A DNA stretch of 64,000 nt, taken from Streptomyces sp. NRRL B-24484 (GTDB lineage: Bacteria > Actinomycetota > Actinomycetes > Streptomycetales > Streptomycetaceae). The notes beneath the pieces were generated by a model that saw only the letters and a program-made list of their open reading frames with translations, made no database searches and was not told the origin of the DNA. The position numbers and the translations under genes are program-made. Where the stretch lies: NCBI RefSeq assembly GCF_000717715.1, contig NZ_JOAI01000036.1:1-64000 (forward strand). The letters are read 5' to 3'. How positions within the stretch are numbered: the stretch's first letter is position 1; the number at the start of each line of letters is the position of its first letter. Of the stretch, positions 30,007 to 39,207 are shown one piece after another.

Positions 30007-30495
30007 TCATTCGACCGGGGTGCGGGCGTGCGGGGGGCGGCTCATGCTCTCCTGCACGAGGGTGTTCCACTCGCGGCTGAGGTCGGCGAGCTCGGCCTGC
30101 GCCCGGTCGGCCGCCTCGTGGGCGTGCCGCAGTTCGCGGTGCACGGCCTCCAGCAGGCGCAGCAGGGCGTCGGCGCCGAGCTGTCGGCCGTCGGCGAGCG
30201 GCGGCGCCGGGGGCGGCGGTATCGCGGGCGGCGCGGCCGGCGGCAGTGCGGCCGCGCGGGCGGCGACGAGCTCGGCCTGACGGGCCGTCCTGGCCTCGGT
30301 CTCGCGCATCCACCGCCTGGTCCGCGCGAGCGCGTACTCGGTGGTGGACAGCGCCGCCACGGCCAGGCAGCCGAGGAACGGGATCCAGCGGGTGTCGTAG
30401 GTGCCGGCGACGATCAGTGCTGTTCCGCCGACCGCGCCCACTGCTCTGAGCGCATCGGCCGCCACCGGAGAGAATCTCGGCATTCCAGGCCTCAC
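30007..30495 (-). CDS. Small membrane protein with C-terminal coiled coil, unknown function
   Basis: A 162-residue protein I do not recognise. Two hydrophobic segments (AVGAVGGTALIVAGTY; WIPFLGCLAVAALSTTEYAL) lie in the first 60 residues, then a basic/acidic helix (RRWMRETEARTARQAELVAARAAAL), a proline run (PAAPPAIPPPPAPP) and a predicted coiled coil (LLRLLEAVHRELRHAHEAADRAQAELADLSREWNTLVQE). The GTG start overlaps the stop of the upstream HTH gene (GTGA), so the two are translated together. This points to a membrane partner of that regulator. It belongs to the insert that splits xseA from xseB. Confidence 0.78.
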   Translation of the reverse strand: MRPGMPRFSPVAADALRAVGAVGGTALIVAGTYDTRWIPFLGCLAVAALSTTEYALARTRRWMRETEARTARQAELVAARAAALPPAAPPAIPPPPAPPLADGRQLGADALLRLLEAVHRELRHAHEAADRAQAELADLSREWNTLVQESMSRPPHARTPVE

Positions 30496-30971
30496 CTCTG
30501 CATGTGCACTGCCCCTCCCCCGCGGTTCTCGTCCGGCGGAAAAGAACCGCGCTCGCTTTCCTGCTGCAGGCCGATCGCCTGGGAGATGGAGGCGAGAAGG
30601 AATTTCCGGATCATGGGGTGGGTGACACCCCAGGCATCCAACGCTTCCTCAGGGGTGATGGGTGAGCGTACTCCCCGAGGGAGATCATTTGCGGATTCCT
30701 CGGAAATCACTCCGCCGCGGACCAGGAGCTCGTGCAGGTCGAGGTGGACGACCTGCGCGATTCTCTGGAATTGGGAGGGGCGGGGAAGGGTCTCGCCGCG
30801 CAGCATGCGCCCGACCGCGGAGGCGCTCATGCCGGTGTCCCGGGCGAGGGCGAGCCGTCCGCCGGCGCCGGGGGTGAGGTCGTAGCCCGCACGCCGGGCG
30901 GCCTCGTGAACGACGGCGCCGAAACGTTGGGCGGGGGTGGTCTCCGAGGCGGTGTCCTCAGTCGGCTGCAT
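30492..30971 (-). CDS. Helix-turn-helix (XRE-like) transcriptional regulator
   Basis: A 159-residue regulator. The N-terminal HTH runs about residues 15-85: FGAVVHEAARRAGYDL, LALARDTGMSASAVGRMLRGETLPRPSQFQRIAQVVHLDLHELLVRGGVI; the MSASAVGRMLRGE helix is the likely recognition helix. The C-terminal 70 residues (ITPEEALDAWGVTHPMIRKFLLASISQAIGLQQ) have no known domain. ATG 30971 is 8 bases from a TAGCCT element and lacks an RBS. It is co-translated with the membrane/coiled-coil protein and is divergent from an ECF sigma factor, with two CTTGCA palindromes between them that are likely its operators. Confidence 0.88.
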   Translation of the reverse strand: MQPTEDTASETTPAQRFGAVVHEAARRAGYDLTPGAGGRLALARDTGMSASAVGRMLRGETLPRPSQFQRIAQVVHLDLHELLVRGGVISEESANDLPRGVRSPITPEEALDAWGVTHPMIRKFLLASISQAIGLQQESERGSFPPDENRGGGAVHMQR

Positions 30972-31012
30972 GGCGGGCAAGGCTAGCGCGTGTCATGTCC
31001 CAGATGCATCGA

Positions 31013-31028
31013 CTTGCATGTCTGCAAG
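31013..31028. promoter_or_regulatory. Palindromic operator candidate, copy 1
   Basis: CTTGCATGTCTGCAAG, a perfect 6-bp inverted repeat with a 4-base spacer, 42 bp from the HTH regulator start. A near copy lies 86 bp away on the sigma-factor side. Confidence 0.5.
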
Positions 31029-31098
31029 CCAGTGACGATCTGTCAGGTCCCGCCAAATCTGGATAGCAGTGAGGCGAACTGACGGAATTTCGGAATCG

Positions 31099-31114
31099 CT
31101 TGCACGCATGCATG
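31099..31114. promoter_or_regulatory. Palindromic operator candidate, copy 2
   Basis: CTTGCACGCATGCATG, identical in arm length and spacer to the 31013-31028 site with one mismatch in the right arm. It lies 44 bp before the ECF sigma-factor start. Confidence 0.45.
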
Positions 31115-31157
31115 CCCGCTCGTATCGTTGCGGCACCTGCTCTCCGGGAGGTCCGGT

Positions 31158-31856
31158 ATGGATGGGACGCTGCGTGGAACGCCGCGTGGAACACCGCACC
31201 TGATCGAGGCCGCCAAGGCCGGCGACCGGGACGCCTGGGCGGAGTTGTACCGCCGATATCGGGGGCCCGTCCTGGCCTTCCTCACACGGCGCACCGGGAA
31301 TCGCGCACTCGCCGAGGACCTGACCCAGGACACGTTCGTCCGCGCAATGGCGTGCATTGACGGGTTCCACTGGACGGGCAAGGACATGGGGGCGTGGATT
31401 TTCACCATCGCCCGGAACATCATGTTCGACCACGACAAACGGCGGGCCACCCGCAGCGAGTCGACGGTGGCCGCGGTCGCGGATTCCGATGCGGGAATCT
31501 GCGTCGAGGACCTGGTGGTCTCGCTCGTCGAGGCCGAGCGCGTTTTCGCCGCGCTCGCGACATTGACCGAGCACCAGCGGACGGCGCTCACGCTGCGCTA
31601 CTGGGACGACCTCAGTTCGCGGGAGGTGGCGGCCGCGATCGGCATCCGGGTGGGCGCCGTGAAGACCCTCACCTGGCGGGCCCGCAGCACCCTCCGCCGC
31701 ACCCTCGCGTCGGCCGCCGCCGAACGCCGCGCCGCAGCCGAGCACTGCACTCCCGCCGAACGCGGTACGCCGGCCGAACGCTGCGCACCCGCGGAGCGCT
31801 GCACCGCGCCCGAGCGCCGCAGCGCTGCCGCCCGGCGGCCGGTCACCCCGCGGTGA
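31158..31856 (+). CDS. ECF-type sigma-70 family sigma factor with an unusual Cys/Glu/Arg-rich tail
   Basis: A 232-residue sigma factor. Region 2 (about 10-85) contains AELYRRYRGPVLAFLTRRTGNRALAEDLTQDTFVRAM and the -10-binding W-x-FTIARNIMFDHDKRR; region 4 (about 120-180) has LTEHQRTALTLRYWDDLSSREVAAAIGIRVGAVKTLTWRARSTLRR. The last 45 residues are not part of the family: a degenerate repeat of the form (A/C)TPAER(C/G) with four Cys. GGGAGG precedes ATG 31158. No anti-sigma gene is adjacent; the nearby membrane protein on the other strand is not a classical ZAS protein. The TGA stop is inside a tandem repeat. Confidence 0.9.
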   Translation: MDGTLRGTPRGTPHLIEAAKAGDRDAWAELYRRYRGPVLAFLTRRTGNRALAEDLTQDTFVRAMACIDGFHWTGKDMGAWIFTIARNIMFDHDKRRATRSESTVAAVADSDAGICVEDLVVSLVEAERVFAALATLTEHQRTALTLRYWDDLSSREVAAAIGIRVGAVKTLTWRARSTLRRTLASAAAERRAAAEHCTPAERGTPAERCAPAERCTAPERRSAAARRPVTPR

Positions 31857-31938
31857 TCCACCGCCGGTGATCCACCGCCGGTGATCGACCCGCAGTGATC
31901 GGCCCCGCGGTGATCGACCCGCCGCGATCGGTCCTCGA
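31852..31938. repeat. Degenerate 14-15 bp tandem repeat across the sigma-factor stop codon
   Basis: About six head-to-tail units resembling GGTGATCCACCGCC: two perfect copies (31852-31865, 31866-31879), then GGTGATCGACCCGCA, GTGATCGGCCCCGC, GGTGATCGACCCGCC and GCGATCGGTCCTCGA. They cover the sigma-factor stop codon and the 3' end of the decayed GNAT gene. Confidence 0.85.
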
Positions 31939-32453
31939 CGAGCCGCTGCCGCGAGAGCGGCCGGGCGTGCCCGCCGAAGCCGAGGCTGCGGTAGAACTGC
32001 TCGCCGTCGGCCGTGGCGTGCAGGTCGATCCGGGTCACCCGCCGCTCGTCGAACCAGCCGATCAGCGCCTCCGTGCAGGCCCGGGCGTGGCCGCGCCGGC
32101 GCCGGCCGGGGTCGGTGCCGACGGTGAGGACGAAGCCGGACCGCCCGTCCGGCTGCCCGGGGGCGGCAGCCGCTCCTCCGGGTGTCGATCGCGCAGGCCG
32201 CCGGCCCGCCCGGGCGGTCCGGGTCGTCCACCACGCAGGCCTGCAGGGTGCGCAGGTCGGCGGGCGGGGGCGAGGCGCTCGCGGAGCATCCGCTCGGCGG
32301 TCGCGCGCCACGGCCCGGCCGGCCCCCGGTCGCCCGGCTCCCCCGGCCCGGCGGAGGGTGCGGCGGCCATCGCCGCGAACATCGGCGCCCGCGGCCGGAC
32401 CGGTTCGGGAGCGTCCGCCGCCCGGGCCTCGCGGACGGCGGGTTCGTCGTCAT
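31930..32453 (-). pseudogene. Decayed GNAT N-acetyltransferase gene with several frameshifts
   Basis: Read in changing frames, the minus strand gives a nearly complete acetyltransferase: MTTN, then [24 protein letters not shown] and [14 protein letters not shown], then [22 protein letters not shown] and PAACAI, then EERLPPPG, then [37 protein letters not shown] and [18 protein letters not shown]. The last part has the acetyl-CoA-binding RRRGHA motif and the GNAT C-terminal FYRSLGF. At least four frame changes are needed, at short G/C runs, and the natural stop is lost in the tandem repeat. No intact protein can be made. It is probably a remnant, though sequencing errors in G/C runs could account for part of it. 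Confidence 0.75.
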
Positions 32454-32513
32454 GGCCCCGGAGGCTGCCCGGACGGGGTCTGCGGACGCACCGGATTTGT
32501 CGTCCGCAGCCCC

Positions 32514-32519
32514 TACGCT
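32514..32519 (+). promoter_or_regulatory. -10 element of a probable leaderless xseB promoter
   Basis: TACGCT, 6 bases before the xseB ATG. It shows that xseB has its own promoter here, as its separation from xseA requires. Confidence 0.5.
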
Positions 32520-32525
32520 GGCCGC

Positions 32526-32798
32526 ATGGCAGATCAGCAGCAGGGCGGCCCGGAGACGGCGGGCGCGGGGCAGGCGGCGGGCGGGGCGGGCGGCGACGAG
32601 GCGCTCGGGTACGAGCAGGCCAGGGACGCGCTGCTGGAGGTCGTCCGGCGGCTGGAGACCGGTGGCACGTCGCTGGAGGAGTCGCTGGCGCTGTGGGAGC
32701 GCGGCGAGCAGCTGGCCAAGGTGTGCCAGCGCTGGCTGGACGGCGCCCGGGCCCGGCTGGACGCGGCGCTGGCCGCCGAGGAGACCGCCGGCGAGTGA
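32526..32798 (+). CDS. xseB: Exodeoxyribonuclease VII small subunit
   Basis: A 90-residue helical protein that binds several copies to XseA. The core (about 25-85) carries the family motif [56 protein letters not shown]. The N-terminal 24 residues are a Gly/Ala/Gln-rich extension typical of actinomycetes. It begins at an ATG 6 bases after a -10 box, with no RBS. It is displaced from xseA by the HTH/ECF insert. Confidence 0.95.
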   Translation: MADQQQGGPETAGAGQAAGGAGGDEALGYEQARDALLEVVRRLETGGTSLEESLALWERGEQLAKVCQRWLDGARARLDAALAAEETAGE

Positions 32799-32884
32799 TC
32801 CCGCCACCCCGGCCGCGGGGCCGGCCGGCAGGTGACCCGGACCGCACCGCACGGGTGTGAGCGGCGTCACGCCTGCTTGCGGAA

Positions 32885-32903
32885 TAGTTTAAGTTTCACC
32901 TAA
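32885..32903 (+). promoter_or_regulatory. AT-rich element upstream of the RutE-type reductase
   Basis: TAGTTTAAGTTTCACCTAA in a GC-rich setting, about 75 bp before the reductase start. It contains the imperfect dyad TTAAG-N5-CCTAA and resembles half of an iron box (about 12 of 19 positions by eye against the usual DmdR-type sequence). It may be part of the promoter, with TTGCGG just upstream as -35. Confidence 0.35.
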
Positions 32904-32976
32904 CGTTGGATCCCGGTGAACGGTCCTCCCGGCCGTCTCGACCGCTCCCCGTCTTCCGTTTGAGGTGGATTCCGCA

Positions 32977-33570
32977 ATGACTCTGGCACTCGACGCCGCC
33001 GCCCAGGACCTGCTCTTCCGCGAGGCCCGTACCGCCAACACCTTCACCGACGAGCCGGTCAGCGACGAGCAGGTCCGGGCCGTCTACGACCTGGTCAAGT
33101 TCGGTCCCACCGCCTTCAACCAGCAGCCGCTGCGCATCGTGCTCGTCCGCACCGACGAGGGCCGCGAGCGCCTGCTGCAGCACATGGCCGAGGGCAACCG
33201 CGCCAAGACCGCCACCGCGCCGCTGGTCGCGATCCTCGCGCAGGACAACGAGTTCCACGAGGAGCTGCCGACCCAGCTGCCGCACTTCCCGCAGGCGAAG
33301 GACATGTTCTTCTCCGAGCGCCCCGTCCGCGAGGCCTCCGCCACGCTGAACGGCGCCCTGCAGGCCGCCTACTTCATCATCGGCGTGCGTGCCGCCGGCC
33401 TGGCCGCCGGCCCGATGACCGGCTACGACGCCGCGGGCCTGAACAAGGAGTTCTTCGCCGACGGCGAGCACTCCGTGCTGGCCGTGGTCAACATCGGCAA
33501 GCCCGGCGACGACGCCTGGTTCCCGCGCTCGCCGCGCCTGGAGTACGACGAGGTCGTCACCACCGTCTGA
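32977..33570 (+). CDS. Nitroreductase-family protein, RutE-like (malonic semialdehyde reductase type)
   Basis: A 197-residue FMN-dependent oxidoreductase. Family motifs are FREARTANTFTDEPVSDEQVRAVYDLVKFGPTAFNQQPLRIVLVR at the N-terminus (FMN-binding TAFNQQP) and AAGLAAGPMTGYDAAGLNKEFF, with NIGKPG near the end. This subgroup includes E. coli RutE, which reduces malonic semialdehyde in pyrimidine breakdown, but no rut genes are nearby. TGAGGTGG is the RBS of ATG 32977. It ends at a strong terminator shared with a convergent gene. Confidence 0.9.
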   Translation: MTLALDAAAQDLLFREARTANTFTDEPVSDEQVRAVYDLVKFGPTAFNQQPLRIVLVRTDEGRERLLQHMAEGNRAKTATAPLVAILAQDNEFHEELPTQLPHFPQAKDMFFSERPVREASATLNGALQAAYFIIGVRAAGLAAGPMTGYDAAGLNKEFFADGEHSVLAVVNIGKPGDDAWFPRSPRLEYDEVVTTV

Positions 33571-33603
33571 TCCCGCTCCGGGCCGCGCACGGTCCGGGCA
33601 CGC

Positions 33604-33637
33604 CGAAGGCCCCCGCGGTTCACCGCGGGGGCCTTCG
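33604..33637. terminator. Bidirectional terminator between the reductase and DUF4245 genes
   Basis: A 15-bp perfect inverted repeat with loop TTCA: the left arm is CGAAGGCCCCCGCGG. It lies between convergent genes and serves both. Confidence 0.88.
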
Positions 33638-33684
33638 CGCTGCTCTCCTCCGGCGGGCGCGGGGGGCGCGCGCCGGGCCGCGCG

Positions 33685-34206
33685 CTACTTCAGCGCGGCG
33701 GCCAGCTGGGCCAGTTCGTCGTACGAGGCGGAGCCGGTGACGACCGTGGTGGCGGTGCCGACCGGGGTGGTGAGACCGCGGTACTTGGTGCCCTGGAAGC
33801 GCTGCCAGTCCTGGCCTGCCACCGGCGTGCTGCCGTCCGGCCTGCCGCCCGGCACCACGGTGCCGATCACGTCGTCGCGGGTGCCGTTGGACTGCTCCAC
33901 CGCGGCGTACTGGCCGGACGGGGTCACGAAGCCCAGGTGCCACAGGGCGTTGCCCTTGCCGTCCTTGCGGTACTCGACCGAGGTCGCCCGCCACTGCCCG
34001 GAGAGTCCCTGCGGGCCGAGCACCGGGTAGGGCGCGGCCCGCTTCGCCGAGGCCAGCGCCGACCGGTAGTCGACGACGTGCACGCCGTCGCCGCCCTCGT
34101 GCGGGATGAAGAGGTACCCGAAGAAACCCACGACACCGACCGCCAGCATCGACAGGATCATGTCCCGTACCGTCTGCCGACCTCTCTTGCTGCTGCTGCC
34201 TGCCAC
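33685..34206 (-). CDS. Membrane-anchored DUF4245-like protein
   Basis: A 173-residue protein with one N-terminal membrane helix ([25 protein letters not shown], about residues 12-36) and an extracytoplasmic domain. [39 protein letters not shown] and [18 protein letters not shown] match the DUF4245 family, which has no known function. The start GTG 34206 ([16 protein letters not shown]) is chosen by family length; an ATG 18 bp upstream is possible. It is divergent from glpX, a pairing that is conserved in related actinomycetes. Confidence 0.85.
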   Translation of the reverse strand: MAGSSSKRGRQTVRDMILSMLAVGVVGFFGYLFIPHEGGDGVHVVDYRSALASAKRAAPYPVLGPQGLSGQWRATSVEYRKDGKGNALWHLGFVTPSGQYAAVEQSNGTRDDVIGTVVPGGRPDGSTPVAGQDWQRFQGTKYRGLTTPVGTATTVVTGSASYDELAQLAAALK

Positions 34207-34422
34207 CCGTCCATGGTGGACCATGCCCCCCGCGCCCCCGACCACCGGGTACCCCCCGCGGGGGTGAAGCGGGACGAACCGCCGCATACCTCCTGGTCGC
34301 ACGGGGTGCGCCACAGACACCCGTCCGGGTGCCGGATACGATCGCAACTACCCTCACCACGGCGTTCCGACCTGGCAGTAGTCGGGCGCTCACTGGCCGT
34401 CGCGTACAGAGAGGTAACGACG

Positions 34423-35463
34423 ATGACCACGCAGTACCCGCACCACCTCCCCAGCTCGCTGGAGGTCGCTCCGGAGGCCCCGGACCGCAACCTCGCCCTG
34501 GAACTCGTCCGCGTCACCGAGGCCGCCGCGCTCGCGGCCGGCCGCTGGGTCGGCCGCGGCGACAAGAACGGCGCCGACGGCGCGGCCGTGAAGGCCATGC
34601 GCACCCTCGTCTCCACCGTCTCGATGAACGGCGTCGTCGTCATCGGCGAGGGCGAGAAGGACGAGGCCCCGATGCTGTACAACGGCGAGCGGGTCGGCGA
34701 CGGCACCGGCGCCGAGTGCGACGTCGCCGTGGACCCGGTGGACGGCACCACGCTGACCGCCAAGGGCATGCACAACGCGGTCGCCGTCCTCGCGGTCGCC
34801 GACCGCGGCACCATGTTCGACCCCAGCGCGGTCTTCTACATGGACAAGCTGGTCTGCGGCCCGGAGGCGGCCGACTTCGTCGACATCACCGCCCCGCCCG
34901 CCGTCAACATCCGCCGGGTCGCCAAGGCCAAGGGCATCGCCGTCGAGGACGTCACCGTCGTGGTGCTCGACCGCCCCCGCCACGACGGCCTGGTCAAGGA
35001 GATCCGCGAGGCCGGCGCCCGGATCAAGTTCATCTCCGACGGCGACGTCGCCGGCGCCATCATGGCCGCCCGCGAGGGCACCGGCGTCGACCTGCTGATG
35101 GGCATCGGCGGCACCCCGGAGGGCATCATCGCGGCCTGCGCGATGAAGTGCATGGGCGGCGTCATCCAGGGCCGGCTGTGGCCGAAGGACGAGGCGGAGC
35201 GGCAGAAGGCGCTCGACGCCGGCCACGACCTCGACCGCGTGCTCAGCACCGACGACCTGGTCTCCGGCGAGAACGTCTTCTTCGTCGCCACCGGCATCAC
35301 CGACGGCGAGCTGCTGCGCGGCGTCCACTACCGCCAGGAGACCGCCACCACCAGCTCGCTGGTGATGCGCTCGAAGAGCGGCACGATCCGGCGGATCGAC
35401 TCCACCCACCGGCTGTCCAAGCTGCGGGCCTACAGCGCCATCGACTTCGACCGCGCCAACTGA
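34423..35463 (+). CDS. glpX: Class II fructose-1,6-bisphosphatase
   Basis: A 346-residue metal-dependent phosphatase for gluconeogenesis. It has the GlpX pattern: [53 protein letters not shown] (metal site), [25 protein letters not shown] (catalytic DPVDGT), and [35 protein letters not shown] precedes the ATG. In actinobacteria this is the main FBPase. With pckG and fumarase in the same window it supports growth on gluconeogenic carbon. Confidence 0.98.
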   Translation: MTTQYPHHLPSSLEVAPEAPDRNLALELVRVTEAAALAAGRWVGRGDKNGADGAAVKAMRTLVSTVSMNGVVVIGEGEKDEAPMLYNGERVGDGTGAECDVAVDPVDGTTLTAKGMHNAVAVLAVADRGTMFDPSAVFYMDKLVCGPEAADFVDITAPPAVNIRRVAKAKGIAVEDVTVVVLDRPRHDGLVKEIREAGARIKFISDGDVAGAIMAAREGTGVDLLMGIGGTPEGIIAACAMKCMGGVIQGRLWPKDEAERQKALDAGHDLDRVLSTDDLVSGENVFFVATGITDGELLRGVHYRQETATTSSLVMRSKSGTIRRIDSTHRLSKLRAYSAIDFDRAN

Positions 35464-35478
35464 CGCGATCCGTCGCGC

Positions 35479-35514
35479 ACGGCGGCCCCGGGCACCGCTG
35501 CCCGGGGCCGCCGT
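35479..35514. terminator. Bidirectional terminator between glpX and the whiB-like gene
   Basis: A 16-bp perfect inverted repeat (left arm ACGGCGGCCCCGGGCA) with loop CCGC, located 15 bp from the glpX stop and 6 bp from the whiB-like stop. Confidence 0.88.
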
Positions 35515-35520
35515 CGCGCG

Positions 35521-35907
35521 TCAGCCGGCTATCCGGCCCGTCGACACCCGCCGCGCCTCGCGCAGCTCCGCCTCCCGGCGCCGCCGCCGGGCCAGCACCA
35601 CCCGGCGCTCGGCTGCGGTCAGCCCGCCCCACACCCCGTACGGCTCCGGCATCGCCAGCGCGTGCTCGCGGCACTCCAGCAGCACGGGGCACCGGGCGCA
35701 GACCTGCTTGGCCTGCTCCTCACGCGCGAGCCGGGCCGCCGTCGGCTCCTTGGACGGCGCAAAGAACAGCCCGGCCTCGTCGCGGCGGCAGGCCGCCCCG
35801 GTGTGCCACGGGCTGTCCTCCAGCGGGTCCGCAGGGGCCGGCACCGCCACCGGACTGCGGCGGACGGCGGCGGAGCCGGTGGCGCTGGACTCGATGGGAT
35901 GCAGCAC
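35521..35907 (-). CDS. WhiB-family iron-sulphur transcription factor
   Basis: A 128-residue Wbl protein. The four cluster Cys are at residues 40, 70, 73 and 79 (AAC, CARC, LEC), the spacing that defines the family; YGVWGGLTAAERR follows, with the turn that contacts sigma factor, and the basic tail RRRRREAELREARR binds DNA. The N-terminal 30 residues are variable. Its place between glpX and class I fumarase resembles that of wblI in S. coelicolor, as I recall it, but I have not verified the match. Wbl proteins control development, redox response or drug resistance. Confidence 0.93.
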   Translation of the reverse strand: MLHPIESSATGSAAVRRSPVAVPAPADPLEDSPWHTGAACRRDEAGLFFAPSKEPTAARLAREEQAKQVCARCPVLLECREHALAMPEPYGVWGGLTAAERRVVLARRRRREAELREARRVSTGRIAG

Positions 35908-36167
35908 GGCTACTCCTGACGCGGTACGGGACTCGGGGAAGCTCGTCCCTGCCCGACTGCCCCGTGCCCACCCGCCGCGGCGCCGCCGCCGTACGGGATC
36001 ACAGCCGTAACAGGAACCGATGTGCGTGGGGAACTACCCCCTCGCCCTCCGATTCATGCACACCGCACGCAACCGGCTACTCCCTGCACTCGACGCAACG
36101 GCGAGTGCCCGCAGCACAGTTGGTCGGGCGGCAGACTCCGCCCGGCCCCGGAGCGGCCCGGACGGGG

Positions 36168-36914
36168 TCAGCGGTCGAGCTGCTTGCGCGCCCACTCCCG
36201 CAGTTTCTTGCCGCGGCGCGGCTTGGCCTCGCAGCCGCCGAAGACCGCCGCGCCCTTCACCCGCACCACCGGCGCGTACGGGTCGGCCGCGGTCTGCTCG
36301 CGCACCGAGAAACCGCCGAAGATGCCCACGCCGCCGCCGTGCAGGCTGACGTTCTCCGGCACCTTGATGTCCACCCCGCCGAAGATCGCGGTCACCTCGA
36401 TGACCACCTCCGGCGACTCGAAGACCGCGTCGGTGAGGTCGATCTCCACCCCGCCGAAGACCGCGACGGCCTTCAGGTGCGGGCCGACCCGCCAGCGCCC
36501 CTTGCGCTCCGCCCCGCCGAACACCGCCACCATGGTCGGCGCCTCCTGCCGGGCCGGCGGCAGCGGCGTGCGCTGCTGCTGCAGCGGCGGCTTCTCCATC
36601 GACAGCGGCGCGCCGGTCGCGACCGGCAGGTCGCGGGTGAGCGGGACAAGGTCGCCGAAGGTCTTCGCGGCGTACGCGGCCTCGATCCGCTCCGAGTGCT
36701 CCCCCACCGTCAGCCGGCCCTCGGCGTACGCGTCGCGCAGCAGGTCGGCGACCCGCTCGCGGTCGGCGTCCGAGCACCGCAGATCGGCCTCGGCGACCGG
36801 TGCGGCGACCGGTGCGGCGACCGCGGGCTGCGCCTGCGGGACGGCGGCCGGCTCCTGCTTGGTCATGGGTACGGGCTGCTGCCCCTGGTCGTCGGGCGAC
36901 GGCGAAGTGTCCAC
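36168..36914 (-). CDS. DUF1707 and LiaF-like (DUF2154-type) protein
   Basis: A 248-residue cytoplasmic or membrane-associated protein. After a Pro/Ala/Gln-rich N-terminus (1-45), the DUF1707 domain reads DLRCSDADRERVADLLRDAYAEGRLTVGEHSERIEAAYAAKTFGDLVPLTRDLP (about 46-100). The C-terminal half has repeated FGG strands (AVFGGAERKGRW, AVFGGVEIDL, AIFGGVDIKVP, GIFGGFSV, AVFGGCEA), a beta-solenoid-like pattern seen in LiaF/YvqF proteins that tune envelope-stress signalling. The GTG at 36914 is 6 bases from TAGGCT, so it is probably leaderless. Divergent from fumarase. Function is not established. Confidence 0.88.
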   Translation of the reverse strand: MDTSPSPDDQGQQPVPMTKQEPAAVPQAQPAVAAPVAAPVAEADLRCSDADRERVADLLRDAYAEGRLTVGEHSERIEAAYAAKTFGDLVPLTRDLPVATGAPLSMEKPPLQQQRTPLPPARQEAPTMVAVFGGAERKGRWRVGPHLKAVAVFGGVEIDLTDAVFESPEVVIEVTAIFGGVDIKVPENVSLHGGGVGIFGGFSVREQTAADPYAPVVRVKGAAVFGGCEAKPRRGKKLREWARKQLDR

Positions 36915-36920
36915 GGCCAA

Positions 36921-36926
36921 AGCCTA
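36921..36926 (-). promoter_or_regulatory. -10 element of a probable leaderless promoter for the DUF1707 gene
   Basis: TAGGCT on the minus strand with 6 bases to the GTG start at 36914. Confidence 0.45.
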
Positions 36927-36967
36927 GCCACCGGGATCACTCCGAACGAGAGTTCGGCGAAGAAAGG

Positions 36968-36992
36968 CGTGAGCCCCGTCACGCAGGCTCAC
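36968..36992. promoter_or_regulatory. CRP-like palindrome upstream of fumarase
   Basis: CGTGA-N6-TCACG at 36968-36983 is a perfect dyad of CRP type. A second dyad, GTGAGCC-N10-GGCTCAC (36969-36992), overlaps it. It lies 83-107 bp before the fumarase start and 54-78 bp before the DUF1707 start, so it could control both. Confidence 0.5.
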
Positions 36993-37074
36993 CTGCGCTC
37001 CGCCGCCGCACCCCCTGCACCTACATTGGAGGGTGCTTCGCAGACGCAGCCGAACTCGCTAAGGATCTCCCCCC

Positions 37075-38739
<1,665 letters not shown>

Positions 38740-38751
38740 GCGCACAACGGC

Positions 38752-38783
38752 GCGCGCCCCGGTCCGCGAGGGCCGGGGCGCGC
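38752..38783. terminator. Terminator between fumarase and the 66-residue peptide gene
   Basis: A 14-bp stem with one T-G wobble and loop GCGA. It lies between the convergent fumarase and acidic-peptide genes and can act on both. Confidence 0.8.
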
Positions 38784-38798
38784 TGTGCGTGCTTCAGG

Positions 38799-38999
38799 TC
38801 AGGGGCAGTTGGTCACGTTGCCGAGCGGCTCGAAGGTCTCGTCCGTCTTCGGGTCGGCCTTGACCGGCTGCTCGCCGGCCGGCTCCTCCGGCTGCTCGGC
38901 GAGAACCGAAAGTGCCTGCTCGATCGTGTTCGGGTCGACCGGAGCAGCGGTGTGCTCGGCGGCGACGGGCTCGGTCGTGGTGGTGGTCTCGTCGGCCAT
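38799..38999 (-). CDS. 66-residue acidic peptide with C-terminal Asn-Cys-Pro, unknown function
   Basis: I do not recognise this protein. It has 14 Asp/Glu and only 2 Lys, a Thr5 run near the N-terminus, one helical patch (TIEQALSVLAEQPEEP, residues 25-40), and ends NVTNCP with its only Cys next to last. It has no signal peptide or membrane segment. A GAAAGGCGG ribosome-binding site is well placed before ATG, and the gene has its own terminator, so it is likely real. It is divergent from an AfsR-like regulator. Such an acidic leader-like chain with a short polar, Cys-ending tail could be a RiPP precursor, a regulator's partner peptide (as AfsS is for AfsR, though the sequences are not alike) or a small binding protein. 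No maturation enzyme is nearby. Confidence 0.75.
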   Translation of the reverse strand: MADETTTTTEPVAAEHTAAPVDPNTIEQALSVLAEQPEEPAGEQPVKADPKTDETFEPLGNVTNCP

Positions 39000-39073
39000 G
39001 GTGCGCCGCCTTTCAGGTCATCAGATCTCGGTGCCCTGGATCGTCCCGGGCGCCAGCCCAGTATCGTAGGGGT

Positions 39074-39093
39074 CGTTAAATGTCTTATAAACG
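39074..39093. promoter_or_regulatory. AT-rich imperfect palindrome between the peptide and the AfsR-like regulator
   Basis: CGTTAAATGTCTTATAAACG: arms CGTT-N-A and T-N-AACG around 8 bases, in the AT-richest stretch of the 208-bp divergent region. It may be an operator or a promoter core for the peptide gene. Confidence 0.4.
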
Positions 39094-39207
39094 TCCCGTC
39101 CTGCGCACGGTTCGCGGATGTTTGCGCGCTTCCTCATAAGCTGACGCCCCGCCATTCCGGCGGACGACACCGCGCGGAACCACCGACTGACGCCTTCGGG
39201 GGAGGAC

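Noticed and set aside
32885..32903. A true iron box upstream of the RutE-type reductase
   Set aside because: Only the right half matches well; the left half is too diverged to claim regulation by an iron repressor.
38799..38999. Calling the 66-residue peptide an AfsS homologue
   Set aside because: Length and link to an AfsR-like gene are similar, but the sequence shows no AfsS repeats, and the gene is divergent, not downstream.
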